Below are positions 35,487 to 45,478 of a DNA stretch of 64,000 nt, piece after piece (positions within the stretch are counted from its first letter, which is position 1; every line of letters starts with the position of its first letter). The translations under genes and the position numbers were made by a program. The notes under the pieces are model-generated. The model saw nothing but the letters and a program-made list of their open reading frames with translations, made no database searches and was not told the DNA's origin. Source of the DNA: Endozoicomonas sp. NE40 (GTDB lineage Bacteria > Pseudomonadota > Gammaproteobacteria > Pseudomonadales > Endozoicomonadaceae); contig NZ_JBEWTB010000002.1 in the NCBI RefSeq assembly GCF_040549045.1, positions 124,001 to 188,000 on the forward strand, read 5' to 3'.

Positions 35487-36643
35487 TGAGTGAAACGGAT
35501 CAGGAAAAAACCGAAGACCCCACCCCCCGGCGATTAGAGAAAAGCCGGGAAAAAGGCCAGGTTCCCCGGTCCCGGGAGCTCAGCACTGCACTGATATTTC
35601 TGGTGGCCAGCGTCGTCCTGCGCTTTATGGCCGCGCCACTGGGCAACCAGATTGGAACGGTACTCTATAGCAGCTTTGCACTGGACCGGTCATCCATTTT
35701 TGACAACACGGCGATGGCCCGACAACTCCAGCTCGCATTAACCAGTGTGGCACCAATGGCCGCCTTCACACTGAGCATTATCGCACTGGCAGGCGCACTC
35801 GGGCAGATCATGCTGGGCGGGGTACTGTTCAACGGCGACTCCCTGATGCCCAAGCTGAACCGCCTGAGCCCGACACAATGGATAAAGAAAGTATTCTCGA
35901 AGCGCGGCCTTGTTGAACTGGTCAAGTCGATCCTGAAAATCCTGCTGATTATCAGTTGCCTGATCTGGCTGCTCTGGAACAACTATCCACTGCTGTTAAA
36001 CCTGTCTCGTCTGTCGTTTTATGCCGCTGTTGAAGTGGGACTGACCACCCTGGCCAATGCTCTGTTTGCCTACGCCCTGTGCGTGGTGTTAATCAGCGCG
36101 ATCGACGCACCGTTCCAGCTGTATGACCACAAAGAGCGGTTAAAAATGACTAAACAGGAAGTCAAGGACGAACACAAAGACATCGAAGGTCGCCCGGAAA
36201 TCAAGCAGAAAGTACGACAGCTGCAGCGGGAAATGGCAAACCAGCGGATGATGCAGAGAGTCCCTGAAGCTGACGTTATTATCGTCAACCCAACCCACTA
36301 TTCAGTCGCCCTTAAATACGACCAGGGGCGCGCCAGCGCACCCTTTGTACTCGCCAAGGGTGTCGATGAAATCGCCCTGAAGATGCGCGAAGTGGCTAAC
36401 CATCATGAAATACAGCTGGTTGAAGCACCACTGCTGACCCGAGCCATTTATTACTCAACCCAGATCGATCAGGAAATACCTGACGATCTGTATCTGGCAG
36501 TTGCCCAGGTACTGGCCTATGTCCACCAGTTAAGACAGTTCCGTCAAGGTGCCGCCAGCACCGCACCGGTCATGGCAAACCTGGATATACCCGATTCTTA
36601 TCAGGCAAACGGTAAACGCAAACCAGCCCACGCAAGGAGCTGA
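35486..36643 (+). CDS. flhB: Flagellar export switch protein FlhB
   Basis: The 385-residue protein has a charged start (DQEKTEDPTPRRLEKSREKG), four membrane helices, and the self-cleaving cytosolic domain with VNPTHYSVALKYD, in which Asn-Pro is the cleavage site. FlhB switches export from hook to filament substrates. Confidence 0.97.
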   Translation: MSETDQEKTEDPTPRRLEKSREKGQVPRSRELSTALIFLVASVVLRFMAAPLGNQIGTVLYSSFALDRSSIFDNTAMARQLQLALTSVAPMAAFTLSIIALAGALGQIMLGGVLFNGDSLMPKLNRLSPTQWIKKVFSKRGLVELVKSILKILLIISCLIWLLWNNYPLLLNLSRLSFYAAVEVGLTTLANALFAYALCVVLISAIDAPFQLYDHKERLKMTKQEVKDEHKDIEGRPEIKQKVRQLQREMANQRMMQRVPEADVIIVNPTHYSVALKYDQGRASAPFVLAKGVDEIALKMREVANHHEIQLVEAPLLTRAIYYSTQIDQEIPDDLYLAVAQVLAYVHQLRQFRQGAASTAPVMANLDIPDSYQANGKRKPAHARS

Positions 36644-36656
36644 TAACGGAGTCTCT

Positions 36657-38765
36657 ATGAACACCCTTTCCGCAAAAAAAATATTGCCATCCGGCAACCA
36701 TATGGGGGCTCCCCTGCTCTTGCTAGCACTGCTGGCCATGGTCACTCTGCAGATTCCCCCGTTACTGCTAGATGCCCTTTTTACGTTTAATATCGCCCTG
36801 GCTCTGGTCGTGCTGATGGTAGCTGTCTACACCCTCAGACCTCTGGATTTCAGGGTTTTTCCGACCATTCTGCTGATTGCCACCCTGATGAGGCTGGCTC
36901 TGAACGTTGCCTCGACCCGCATCGTACTGCTCAATGGTCACAATGGCGGTGCCGCTGCCGGTAAGGTGATTGAAGCCTTTGGTAATGTGGTGATTGGCGG
37001 TGATTATGTAGTCGGACTGGTGGTCTTTACCATTTTGATGATCATCAACTTTGTCGTGGTCACCAAAGGTGGTGGTCGCATATCCGAAGTGACTGCCCGC
37101 TTTACTCTGGATGCCATGCCCGGCAAACAGATGGCCATTGACGCTGACCTGAACAGCGGCCTGATTACTCAGGATGAAGCCCGAACGCGTCGTGAAGAAG
37201 TACGACAGGAGGCAGACTTCTACGGCTCAATGGATGGTGCCAGTAAATTTGTTCGCGGCGACGCCATTGCCGGCCTGTTAATTTTGTTCATCAACATTAT
37301 CGGTGGTATCGCGATTGGTGTACTGCAACACGACCTCAGCTTTGGCCTGGCGTTTCAGACTTACTCCCTGCTGACCATTGGTGACGGTCTGGTTGCCCAG
37401 ATCCCGTCCCTGCTGCTGTCTACCACAGCGGCCATCATGGTGACACGGGTCAGCGACTCTGAAGACATGGGTGAACAGCTCACCCGCCAGATGTTTGGCT
37501 CCAACAGGGCGCTTGCGGTGGCTGCTGGCGTACTGATTGTTATGGGTATCGTTCCCGGCATGCCACACTTTGCCTTCCTGAGCCTGGGCTTTGCAGCAGC
37601 TCTGGCTGCCTGGATGATGTCGCGTAACAAGAAAACATCAGAAGTCGTCGAACAGGTGACCAATGACCTGAAAGAAAACATCAACCCGCAACAGCCTGAA
37701 AAACGCGAACTGAGCTGGGAAGATGTACCCGTCGTACATACCATCAGCCTTGAGCTAGGCTACCGGCTGGTAGGGCTGGTTGATGAAAAGCGTGGTGGTG
37801 AACTGCTGGACCGAATCAAGGGCATTCGCAAAAACCTGTCGGCCATCAGCGGCTTCCTGATTCCTTCCGTTCATGTACGTGACAACCTGCAGCTGCAGGC
37901 GACTGGTTACCGCATCAACCTCAAGGGGGTAGGTATTTCGGAAGCAACCGTTCAGGTAAACAAACTGTTAGCGCTTAATCCGGGCGAGGTGTATGGCGAG
38001 ATCGAAGGCAGCAAAACCACCGATCCGGCCTATGGCCTGCCCGCCGTATGGATTGATGAAGAACAGCGGGATAACGCCCTGGCACTGGGCTATACCGTGG
38101 TTGACTCGTCTACTGTCATTGCGACTCATATCAGCAAAATCATGGAAGACCACTCCCACGAACTGCTGGGTTACGAAGAAACACAACAGCTGATTGATAA
38201 CCTGAAAAAAATTGCGCCCAAACTGTGCGATGAGCTGACCCCTGCAAAGCTTAGCGTCAACACCATACAACAGGTATTCCAGCACCTGCTGCAGGACAGT
38301 ATCCCTCTGACTGACGTTCGCACCATTGGCGGTACACTCCTTGACGCCAGCAATCGCCACACTCACCCGATCGCTCTGGCACAAGAGGTTCGTGTCGCCC
38401 TGCGCCGAACGATACTTGACAACCTGGTGGGCATGGAGAGCCTTATTCCTGTTGCCACACTGGCCCAGCCACTGGAGCAACTGCTGCTACAGGCTTTTCA
38501 GAAGACACAGCAACAGGGAGGCGGACAGTTTGCGCCGGACGCAATTCCCCTGGAACCCAATGTGACCGAACAACTTCAGAAACACATGCCTGAAGTCACA
38601 CAGACCATGCAGAACACCGGAAAAACACCGATTCTTCTGGTAGCACCGCAACTGCGCCCGCTGCTGGCACGATTTGCACGACTCTGCTCGCCTGAACTGG
38701 CGGTTCTGTCCTACAACGAAATACCAGACAACCGGCAGATTGTTGTAGATATAAACCTGGGTTGA
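36657..38765 (+). CDS. flhA: Flagellar export gate protein FlhA
   Basis: The 702-residue protein has about eight membrane helices, the FHIPEP-type stretch (FGNVVIGGDYVVGLVVFTIL, EVTARFTLDAMPGKQMAIDA) and a C-terminal cytosolic substrate-binding domain. An open frame reaches upstream to 36549, but the ATG at 36657 has ACGGAG upstream and the normal N-terminus. It is the last gene before a strong terminator. Confidence 0.97.
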   Translation: MNTLSAKKILPSGNHMGAPLLLLALLAMVTLQIPPLLLDALFTFNIALALVVLMVAVYTLRPLDFRVFPTILLIATLMRLALNVASTRIVLLNGHNGGAAAGKVIEAFGNVVIGGDYVVGLVVFTILMIINFVVVTKGGGRISEVTARFTLDAMPGKQMAIDADLNSGLITQDEARTRREEVRQEADFYGSMDGASKFVRGDAIAGLLILFINIIGGIAIGVLQHDLSFGLAFQTYSLLTIGDGLVAQIPSLLLSTTAAIMVTRVSDSEDMGEQLTRQMFGSNRALAVAAGVLIVMGIVPGMPHFAFLSLGFAAALAAWMMSRNKKTSEVVEQVTNDLKENINPQQPEKRELSWEDVPVVHTISLELGYRLVGLVDEKRGGELLDRIKGIRKNLSAISGFLIPSVHVRDNLQLQATGYRINLKGVGISEATVQVNKLLALNPGEVYGEIEGSKTTDPAYGLPAVWIDEEQRDNALALGYTVVDSSTVIATHISKIMEDHSHELLGYEETQQLIDNLKKIAPKLCDELTPAKLSVNTIQQVFQHLLQDSIPLTDVRTIGGTLLDASNRHTHPIALAQEVRVALRRTILDNLVGMESLIPVATLAQPLEQLLLQAFQKTQQQGGGQFAPDAIPLEPNVTEQLQKHMPEVTQTMQNTGKTPILLVAPQLRPLLARFARLCSPELAVLSYNEIPDNRQIVVDINLG

Positions 38766-38826
38766 AACAACATAAACGAATGAGTCATTTTTTCATCGTC
38801 CAACGGTGATAGTGAATATTTACCGT

Positions 38827-38875
38827 AAAAAAGCACTGAATTATCTGTTTAAAGATTGTTCAGTGCTTTTTTTTT
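38827..38875 (+). terminator. Rho-independent terminator after flhA
   Basis: AAAAAAGCACTGAA pairs with TTCAGTGCTTTTTT, followed by more Ts, 60 bp after the flhA stop. It separates the flhA operon from the second FliM-like gene. Confidence 0.85.
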
Positions 38876-38935
38876 GAACAGCTGTCCGTTATTTTAAGCA
38901 GCCACCCTGACGACTGACGGACGACCTATAACACA

Positions 38936-39787
38936 GTGACCGATGTAAAGCCCTTCGACCTGCGCCATGCCGGTAATGAAATCCACCTTGTCTCTTCAGT
39001 GCTGCGTAAAATTGCTGAGCAGGCTGGCCAACGATTTCAAAATCATGTCAGCCACCTTCTGAACTGCGACGCAACCATTACCACGGAAGTCACCCTTGAG
39101 CATGACTTACTGCACGCCAATGCCGACGCCAGATACTTTCGCAACTGGATCATCGTTGACAACGACATCAATGACCTGTCTGTTGCACGGGTCAGTCGTT
39201 CTCTGGCCAGCGCATTCACCGACATGACCTGCGGCGGCACCGGTACCAGTATTACCAGGGCCGGTGAAGACCGCCCCCTCACCAGCGAAGGCAGAGTCCT
39301 GACCATGATGGTTAAGCACTTGCTGGATGAACTGGCCTTTGCCTACAGCGCTCTCGCCCCCACCACCCTGAGACTGACCAGCAACAAAGAAACGACAGAA
39401 GCAGAACACCAGCAAACCTATAAGCCCGCCTTTCTCTCCTGCATGAATTTCCATCTTCAGGCAGGAAAAGCCCGTGGAACCCTGTCGATCCTTTACCCCA
39501 CCAGCCAGTTCAGTTCAGACGCTTATTTCAGCGATGGCCACTCCAACCATGACCGCCTGAGTGCTCTGAAGCAACGGATGCTTGATATAAAACTACCGGT
39601 GTCGGCTATCCTGACCAACCAGAAAACGAGCCTTGCAGATATGCTTGAACTGAAAGCCGGAGATATTATCCCACTTGAGGACATTACAGACGCCGGGATT
39701 TTTATTGGCAACAAGCGCCTGGGAACAGCCAGCGTGCTCACTGACGGCCAGAATATTCTGGCCCATATTTCGAGCATAACCCGCTGA
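38936..39787 (+). CDS. Second FliM-like switch protein (paralogue)
   Basis: This 283-residue protein starts at a GTG with no strong ribosome site. It aligns with the FliM at 31544 throughout: shared PFDLRHAGNEIH/PFNLYLAGNIVH, HANADARYFRNWI/HANHDDSFLRTWV, TCGGTGT/MCGGSGT, and the SpoA end LELKAGDIIPLEDI/LSIKPGDIIPLFNP. It too lacks an EIDALL-type CheY-binding peptide and has no RS tail. A terminator separates it from flhA. It may build an alternative C-ring or act as a phosphatase or regulator. Confidence 0.82.
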   Translation: MTDVKPFDLRHAGNEIHLVSSVLRKIAEQAGQRFQNHVSHLLNCDATITTEVTLEHDLLHANADARYFRNWIIVDNDINDLSVARVSRSLASAFTDMTCGGTGTSITRAGEDRPLTSEGRVLTMMVKHLLDELAFAYSALAPTTLRLTSNKETTEAEHQQTYKPAFLSCMNFHLQAGKARGTLSILYPTSQFSSDAYFSDGHSNHDRLSALKQRMLDIKLPVSAILTNQKTSLADMLELKAGDIIPLEDITDAGIFIGNKRLGTASVLTDGQNILAHISSITR

Positions 39788-39938
39788 CCTCGCCCTGTCA
39801 GACAAGCCAGACAACAGGAGATAAGCAGAACTGTATTATCAGGATGGAAAACGACCGAAGGGATTGGGAAAAGACTTTTTAAAAGCAGTAATGGCTTTCA
39901 ACAGTATCTGTGAAAGCCGTTACCTTTCAGACAGCCAC

Positions 39939-40538
39939 TCAGGTCAGCAACTTACGGCGACCTGCCAGCGCGTGGGCCAGAGTACCACCATCGACATACT
40001 CCAGCTCCCCACCCAGTGGGACGCCGTGAGCAATACGGGTAGCCTCGACGTCTCTGCGTTTCAGCTCTTCAGCAATATAATGGGCCGTAGCCTCACCTTC
40101 CACAGTAGGGTTCGTCGCAAGAATCACTTCGGTTACCTGATTCTTTTCCACCAGCTGCATCAGGTCAGTCACCCCGATATCACCAGGACCTATGCCATCA
40201 ATAGGCGACAAGTGTCCCATTAGCACGAAGTATCGCCCCCGGTAACCACCTGCCTGCTCGAAAGCCATGACATCAGAAGGGTTTTCAACCACGCAGAGCG
40301 TTGTCGACTCCCGCCCCCCATGAGCACAAATTTCACACAGATGATCTTCGCAGAGGGTTCGGCAGTCCCGACAGCGACCAACACCTTCAGCTGCTTCCTG
40401 CAAGGCTTTAGCCAGCCGCAGAGCGCCTTCCCGGTCCCGCTCCAGCAGGTGCAGGGCCATCCGCTGGGAAGAACGGGGACCAACCCCGGGCAGACAACGC
40501 AGGCTTTCCATCAATTCCCTGATAAGAGGACTGAACAT
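39939..40538 (-). CDS. recR: Recombination protein RecR
   Basis: The 199-residue protein has a helix-hairpin-helix (LRCLPGVGPRSSQRMALHLL), a Cys4 zinc motif (CRDC...CEDHLCEIC, residues about 57-72) and a Toprim domain (VILATNPTVEGEATAHYIAE). RecR loads RecA through the RecFOR pathway. It follows ybaB and dnaX in the usual dnaX-ybaB-recR operon. Confidence 0.97.
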   Translation of the reverse strand: MFSPLIRELMESLRCLPGVGPRSSQRMALHLLERDREGALRLAKALQEAAEGVGRCRDCRTLCEDHLCEICAHGGRESTTLCVVENPSDVMAFEQAGGYRGRYFVLMGHLSPIDGIGPGDIGVTDLMQLVEKNQVTEVILATNPTVEGEATAHYIAEELKRRDVEATRIAHGVPLGGELEYVDGGTLAHALAGRRKLLT

Positions 40539-40556
40539 AAGTGACCTGTCTCTCGA

Positions 40557-40883
40557 TTAAAATGGCATCTTGAAGCCATCAGGCAGATTCATGCCTGCTG
40601 TCAGGCCGGACATTTTTTCCTTGTTATTGCTCTCAACCTTGCGAACAGCGTCGTTTACCGCCGCAGCCAGCAGGTCTTCCAGCATTTCCTTGTCTTCTTC
40701 CATCAGGCTCGGATCAATTTCGACACGCTTAACATCGTGGCGTCCTGTCATAGTGACCTTTACCATACCGGCACCGGATTCACCCTGAACTTCCGCATTC
40801 GCAAGCTCTTCCTGAACCCGCTGCATATCTTCCTGCATTTTCTGGGCCTGCTTCATCAGATTGCCCATACCACCCTTGAACAT
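40557..40883 (-). CDS. YbaB/EbfC nucleoid-associated protein
   Basis: The 108-residue protein starts MFKGGMGNLMKQAQKMQEDM and has the YbaB core (VKVTMTGRHDVKRVEIDPSL) and C-terminal Met-rich tail. YbaB binds DNA as a dimer. It lies between dnaX and recR as in most gammaproteobacteria. Confidence 0.95.
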   Translation of the reverse strand: MFKGGMGNLMKQAQKMQEDMQRVQEELANAEVQGESGAGMVKVTMTGRHDVKRVEIDPSLMEEDKEMLEDLLAAAVNDAVRKVESNNKEKMSGLTAGMNLPDGFKMPF

Positions 40884-40944
40884 AGTGACTCCTTATTAGG
40901 TTCGTGTGATTAAATACAATCGCCCGTCGACCAGCAACTAACCG

Positions 40945-43113
40945 CTACTTTATGACATTACCGACGGGCTGAATGCTGTCGTCCAGAACAACAGCAGTGA
41001 ATTGATCAACCAGTGACTGCACATTGGCATCACTGTATATACTGTCGCGGGCCTGCTGCAGACGCTCGGCAATTTTCCGTTCACGCCAGGCTGCTGGTGT
41101 TTCAGTCTGCACAACGCCCACCTCTACCTGCAGGCGCACCGGTTGCTGAAAATAGTCTGACAGTGCCTTTTCAATACGTTCACGATGGGTATCGTTGTAA
41201 AGCGTGCTGCGTCCTTCGTCCAGACGCAGATCTATACGTCCACTGCTGTGTGCAACGTATTCACAATGAGACCCAATCGTCCGGGTAACACCGCCCAGCG
41301 GCAGACTGCGATAAACCGGAATCCAGCTCAGGGCATCCAGATCGGTCAGACAGACCCGTTCGGAAGGGTCAGGCAATACCGGAGCCTCATCTGCCACCTG
41401 TGGCACAACCGCTGGCTCAGGCATGGGAAGATTCTGCAAATCCATGCTGGCTGCATAACTTTCATAGGTTGACATCGGCGGAGGCACATCGTCATCATCC
41501 CGGTCGTCCGGCTCTGCACCAGATGCGACAGCAGGCGTATAGTCAGCCTGAAAAACCGGATCTCCCGCCTGATCGTCATCTAACGGCGGCACCTCCTGCA
41601 AATAGTCCGGCTGCTCAGAAAAAGGTGGCTCCTGTCCTGTCAGAGATTCAACCTCCTGCTCCACCTCCGGAACAGATTGAGGTGCTGCCGGTGCAACCGG
41701 CTCAACGACCGCCATAGCGGGTGAAGGTGAAAAATCCTCTGGCAGAGGGTTCACTGCCATGGTCGGAGCCGGCTGAACAGATTCTGCGGCAAGAGCAGCT
41801 TCCTGCTGCGGCAGAACCGGCGGCATCGTTGCAGATTGCACCGGTTCAACAGCAGGCTCTGCAACAACAGACTCTTGGGCAATGGATTCAGTAACCGTTG
41901 ATTCAGTAGCTATTGGTTCAGCAGCAAACGCAGGTCCGGGCTCAGGCTCCGCCGTTTCAGAGGACTCAGAAGCGGGTCCGCCAACATTAGCAGGAGAGCG
42001 CTCAGCACCTCCGGATTCAATCCGCACCGGCTCAGGCCGGAAGGCCAGCATACGCAGCAACGCCATCTCAAAGCCGCTTCTTGGCTCTGGCGCTAACGGC
42101 AGGTCACGCTTACCTACCAGACCAATCTGATAGTACAGCTGAACATCTTCTGCCCGCATATTACCCGCCAGCTGCAACACCTGCTCACGATCGCCCTGAC
42201 TGTTATCCACCGCATCAGGAACTGCCTGGGCAATAGCCACCCGGTGCAGCACCGACAGCATATCATTCAGTACTGCCATATAATCCGGCGCATGCTCTGC
42301 CAGATCAGCAACTGCTTTAAGAACGCTTCCGGCATCTGCAGTCGACAGCGCCCGAACCATCTTCATGACCTGCCCCTGATCAATGGTACCCAGCATTGAG
42401 CTGACTTCACCTTCAGAAACCCGTCCGTTGCCGAAGGCAATAGCCTGATCCGTCAGACTCAGAGAATCCCGCATACTGCCATCGGCCGCACGCGCCAGCT
42501 GCCAGAGTGCCGAGGTTTCATAGGGGATATGTTCACTGCTGAGAACATTTTCCAGATGCCCGACAATGCGCTCCGGCGTCATATTTTTCAGACCGAACTG
42601 CAAACAGCGGGACAAAATCGTGATGGGCAGCTTCTGCGGGTCCGTGGTGGCCAGCAGGAACTTCACATGAGGAGGCGGCTCTTCCAGAGTTTTCAGCAAC
42701 GCATTAAAACTGTGCGCCGACAACATATGTACCTCGTCAATCAGGTACACTTTGTAGCGTCCGCGAGTCGGGGCATACTGAACGTTATCGAGAAGCTCCC
42801 GGGTGTCTTCCACCTTGGTACGGGATGCCGCATCCACCTCAATCAGGTCAACGAAACGTCCGTCATCGATTTCACAACAGGCGGCGCACTGCCCGCAGGG
42901 CGTTGAGCTCACCCCTTCGTCACAGTTGAGACACTTTGCCAGAATTCGGGCAATGGTGGTTTTACCTACCCCGCGGGTACCGGTAAACAGATAAGCGTGG
43001 TGCAGACGATCCTGATCCAGTGCATTCACCAGAGCCTGCAGAACATGCGTCTGCCCAACCAGCTCCTTGAAAGAACGAGGTCGCCACTTGCGAGCAAGAA
43101 CCTGATAGCTCAT
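40945..43113 (-). CDS. dnaX: DNA polymerase III subunits gamma/tau
   Basis: The 722-residue protein has the clamp-loader AAA+ domain: Walker A GTRGVGKTT (about residues 45-53), a Cys4 zinc motif (Cys64, 73, 76, 79), Walker B VYLIDEVHML, and SRC box. A long Pro/Glu/Val-rich linker (about residues 370-570) precedes the tau C-terminal domain. DnaX loads the sliding clamp and couples polymerase cores. The A-rich slippery run used for gamma in E. coli was not seen. Confidence 0.96.
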   Translation of the reverse strand: MSYQVLARKWRPRSFKELVGQTHVLQALVNALDQDRLHHAYLFTGTRGVGKTTIARILAKCLNCDEGVSSTPCGQCAACCEIDDGRFVDLIEVDAASRTKVEDTRELLDNVQYAPTRGRYKVYLIDEVHMLSAHSFNALLKTLEEPPPHVKFLLATTDPQKLPITILSRCLQFGLKNMTPERIVGHLENVLSSEHIPYETSALWQLARAADGSMRDSLSLTDQAIAFGNGRVSEGEVSSMLGTIDQGQVMKMVRALSTADAGSVLKAVADLAEHAPDYMAVLNDMLSVLHRVAIAQAVPDAVDNSQGDREQVLQLAGNMRAEDVQLYYQIGLVGKRDLPLAPEPRSGFEMALLRMLAFRPEPVRIESGGAERSPANVGGPASESSETAEPEPGPAFAAEPIATESTVTESIAQESVVAEPAVEPVQSATMPPVLPQQEAALAAESVQPAPTMAVNPLPEDFSPSPAMAVVEPVAPAAPQSVPEVEQEVESLTGQEPPFSEQPDYLQEVPPLDDDQAGDPVFQADYTPAVASGAEPDDRDDDDVPPPMSTYESYAASMDLQNLPMPEPAVVPQVADEAPVLPDPSERVCLTDLDALSWIPVYRSLPLGGVTRTIGSHCEYVAHSSGRIDLRLDEGRSTLYNDTHRERIEKALSDYFQQPVRLQVEVGVVQTETPAAWRERKIAERLQQARDSIYSDANVQSLVDQFTAVVLDDSIQPVGNVIK

Positions 43114-43317
43114 TGAAAAGCGTCAATACCCAGTAATAGAAATGTGTGAAACCTATGCTAACGAAGATGTCATAAGAATGCACTAGGAGCCTGATCAACA
43201 TTCAGGGTGAATGCGTACAGAAGCATCAGCCATCGGACCGTATCAATAAAAAATAGCTTAATGTGAATCAGAGCGCCTGACAGGCAGAGAAAGGATCAAT
43301 TCGAGATTGGAGGCAAA

Positions 43318-43422
43318 CCCTGCCAGCCACACCCCGGCACATGATGTCACTGCTACCGTTGCTCCCTTCCGGGCCTGGCGGAGTTTACAGCTGATCATTG
43401 CGGGGGGACCGACAGGGTCCAC
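43318..43422 (-). ncRNA. ffs: Signal recognition particle RNA (4.5S RNA)
   Basis: The minus strand reads GGACCCTGTCGGTCCCCCCG, then the SRP domain IV hallmark CAGGCCCGGAAGGGAGCA (GGAA tetraloop and symmetric internal loop), and ends with GTGTGGCTGGCAGGGTTT. The 5' and 3' ends pair into the terminal helix. With Ffh it targets inner-membrane proteins. Its place upstream of dnaX is common in gammaproteobacteria. Ends are accurate to a few bases. Confidence 0.93.
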
Positions 43423-43562
43423 CATAATGCAAGCTCCGGATCGGTTTGCCGTTTCAGCGAATCGCCCCGTCGTCTTGATGCTGCGCATTCTCCATATTTA
43501 ACCCCTGCCCGTCAACCACCAGTTATAACTATTTTTATCGAAACTGCTGATTTTTCATAATC

Positions 43563-44774
43563 TTATGCTGACTTCCTGAGAAAGGAAGCCCTGAGCCTGG
43601 CAATAAACTCATCATCCTCACACATGATTTTACCCGGACTGTCTGACAGTTTGGCGACTGGCTGGCCATTCAGTTCCACCAGCTTGAGAACAATATTCGG
43701 CGCAGCCTGACCCATATCGTTAGTCAGGTAAGTGCCTATACCAAAGCTGACTTTCACCCGACCTGAAAAATGCCGGTACAGCATGACTGCCGTATCAAAA
43801 TCCAGCTTGTCACTAAATACAAATGTCTTGTCACGGGCATCAATACCCAGGCTGACATAGTGCGCCAGAGCCTGCTCACCCCATGCAACAGGGTCACCGG
43901 AATCATGCCGGATACCGGCATAAGCGGTGGCAAGACGGTAGTCAAAGTCCTGCAGAAATGCCTTCATGCTGACGGTGTCCGTCAGGGCAACACCCAGCTG
44001 ACCATCGTAATAATCCAGCCAGGTAAGCAGCGCGTCCTGCTGAAAGTCAGACAAACTGTTTCCCAGCGCCTGATGCGCCTGCAACCATTCGTGAGCCATA
44101 GTGCCGACAGGTTTCAGACCAAGGGTTCGGGCAAGGTGTAGATTACTGGTACCCGCAAATGCCGAGGGCAACTCTTTCTGCAGGGTTCTGACAACATGTT
44201 CATGCCACTGTCCGGAGAAACGGCGTCGGGTACCAAAGTCCACCAGGTTAAAATCAGCACGATCACCCAGGTCAGCTTTAAACCGTTGAATCTTAGTCTG
44301 CAGCCGCAGTTCTCCTGAGCGCTCAGGTTTACCACGAAAATGACGACGGCAATGAAGCTCGCTCACAATGGCCAGAATAAAGATTTCGAAGTGCGTAATC
44401 TCAGCCCAGTTGCCGGTAACAGTAATGTCCACATGCCCGCCGGACTCTGCAATATGAACCGTTTTCGGGTCAAGACGAAAACATCGCAGCCAGTTAACAA
44501 ACTCCGACGTTATAAAAGGCAACTCCCCTAACCAGAACAGTTCCTCTTCGGTCAGAGACAGCTCAGCCAGTGAATCGATCTGGGTGCGCAGCTCTTTCAA
44601 ATCCAGATCCAGCTGTCCCGAACGACAACGAAAGCTCATCTTGCCCCTGGCATTCGGGTAACAACTGAACATCACCTGCTGCATGGTGTACTTGTAGAGG
44701 TCAGTATCCAGCAGCGAGGTAATTATTGGTTTTACAGTCACCGGCTCGATAACACCGGCTGTGCAATCAGTCAT
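43563..44774 (-). CDS. pncB: Nicotinate phosphoribosyltransferase
   Basis: The protein (about 403 residues) has the PncB signatures LLDTDLYKYTMQQVMFSCYP, VDFGTRRRFS and GTMAHEWLQAHQAL, where the His is phosphorylated during catalysis. It converts nicotinate and PRPP to nicotinate mononucleotide in NAD salvage. The start is the ATG at 44774, 5 bp after the pncA stop, so the two are co-transcribed. Confidence 0.96.
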   Translation of the reverse strand: MTDCTAGVIEPVTVKPIITSLLDTDLYKYTMQQVMFSCYPNARGKMSFRCRSGQLDLDLKELRTQIDSLAELSLTEEELFWLGELPFITSEFVNWLRCFRLDPKTVHIAESGGHVDITVTGNWAEITHFEIFILAIVSELHCRRHFRGKPERSGELRLQTKIQRFKADLGDRADFNLVDFGTRRRFSGQWHEHVVRTLQKELPSAFAGTSNLHLARTLGLKPVGTMAHEWLQAHQALGNSLSDFQQDALLTWLDYYDGQLGVALTDTVSMKAFLQDFDYRLATAYAGIRHDSGDPVAWGEQALAHYVSLGIDARDKTFVFSDKLDFDTAVMLYRHFSGRVKVSFGIGTYLTNDMGQAAPNIVLKLVELNGQPVAKLSDSPGKIMCEDDEFIARLRASFLRKSA

Positions 44775-44779
44775 CAAAT

Positions 44780-45448
44780 TCAGGCTTCCATCAATTGCTG
44801 CGAACGAAAAACAAGCTCGTCCAGACTATTAATAAACTCTGCACCCGCCTCACGCATCTGCGTCATCGCCTGCTGCTCTGTCGCTTCGGAGAGACTTCGG
44901 GTTGCAGACAGGTTAACAACCACCCTGAACCCCGCCTGCAGCAGTTGCAGAACCGTCACTTTTACACAGAAGTCCAGGGCCAAACCTCCCACAAGCACAG
45001 TGCGGGTATTGCGGTCACGCAGAAATTCAATCACACCGGTACTTCGGGTATCGGCCAGATCGTGATAGCAGGCACCATAGGGGTGAAGGTCGGGCTCAAT
45101 GCCTTTCCAGACAAAAAAATCATAATCCGTGACCGCTGGCAACCCCTCCAGCAACTCAAAACCATAGGTACCCGGTACCGCATGGAGATTCCAGTATCTG
45201 TCTGAGTTGGCATGATCGCTCAAAGGCGTCAGCTGCGGATTCTCGTTACTGGCCACCCAGATGGCTGACACAGGATGTGCATCTTTCGATCCAACCCGCC
45301 AGTGCGCCAACTCTGCCTGCGCATTCAGCGCATCGGCAATGGTATTCCCCTCTGGCACTGGCAATTCATCAGGACACAGTGGGGTAAAGCAGTTCTGGGC
45401 ATCCACGTCGAAGGAGGCAATGATGTCAGAAGCGTCAATTTCAACCAT
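44780..45448 (-). CDS. pncA: Nicotinamidase
   Basis: The 222-residue isochorismatase-fold protein has the catalytic Asp in FDVDAQNCFTP, the Lys in VGSKDAHPVS (also metal-binding), and the Cys in GGLALDFCVKVTVLQ. It converts nicotinamide to nicotinate, the substrate of PncB. The start at 45448 follows GAGG; the frame opens further upstream without a site. It faces the NrtR-type regulator across an operator. Confidence 0.94.
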   Translation of the reverse strand: MVEIDASDIIASFDVDAQNCFTPLCPDELPVPEGNTIADALNAQAELAHWRVGSKDAHPVSAIWVASNENPQLTPLSDHANSDRYWNLHAVPGTYGFELLEGLPAVTDYDFFVWKGIEPDLHPYGACYHDLADTRSTGVIEFLRDRNTRTVLVGGLALDFCVKVTVLQLLQAGFRVVVNLSATRSLSEATEQQAMTQMREAGAEFINSLDELVFRSQQLMEA

Positions 45449-45478
45449 GGATAACCTCAGGGTGACAAAATGAAAGTG

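Noticed and set aside
40945..43113. Programmed frameshift in dnaX
   Set aside because: No A6-A7 slippery run of the E. coli kind was seen in the coding strand.
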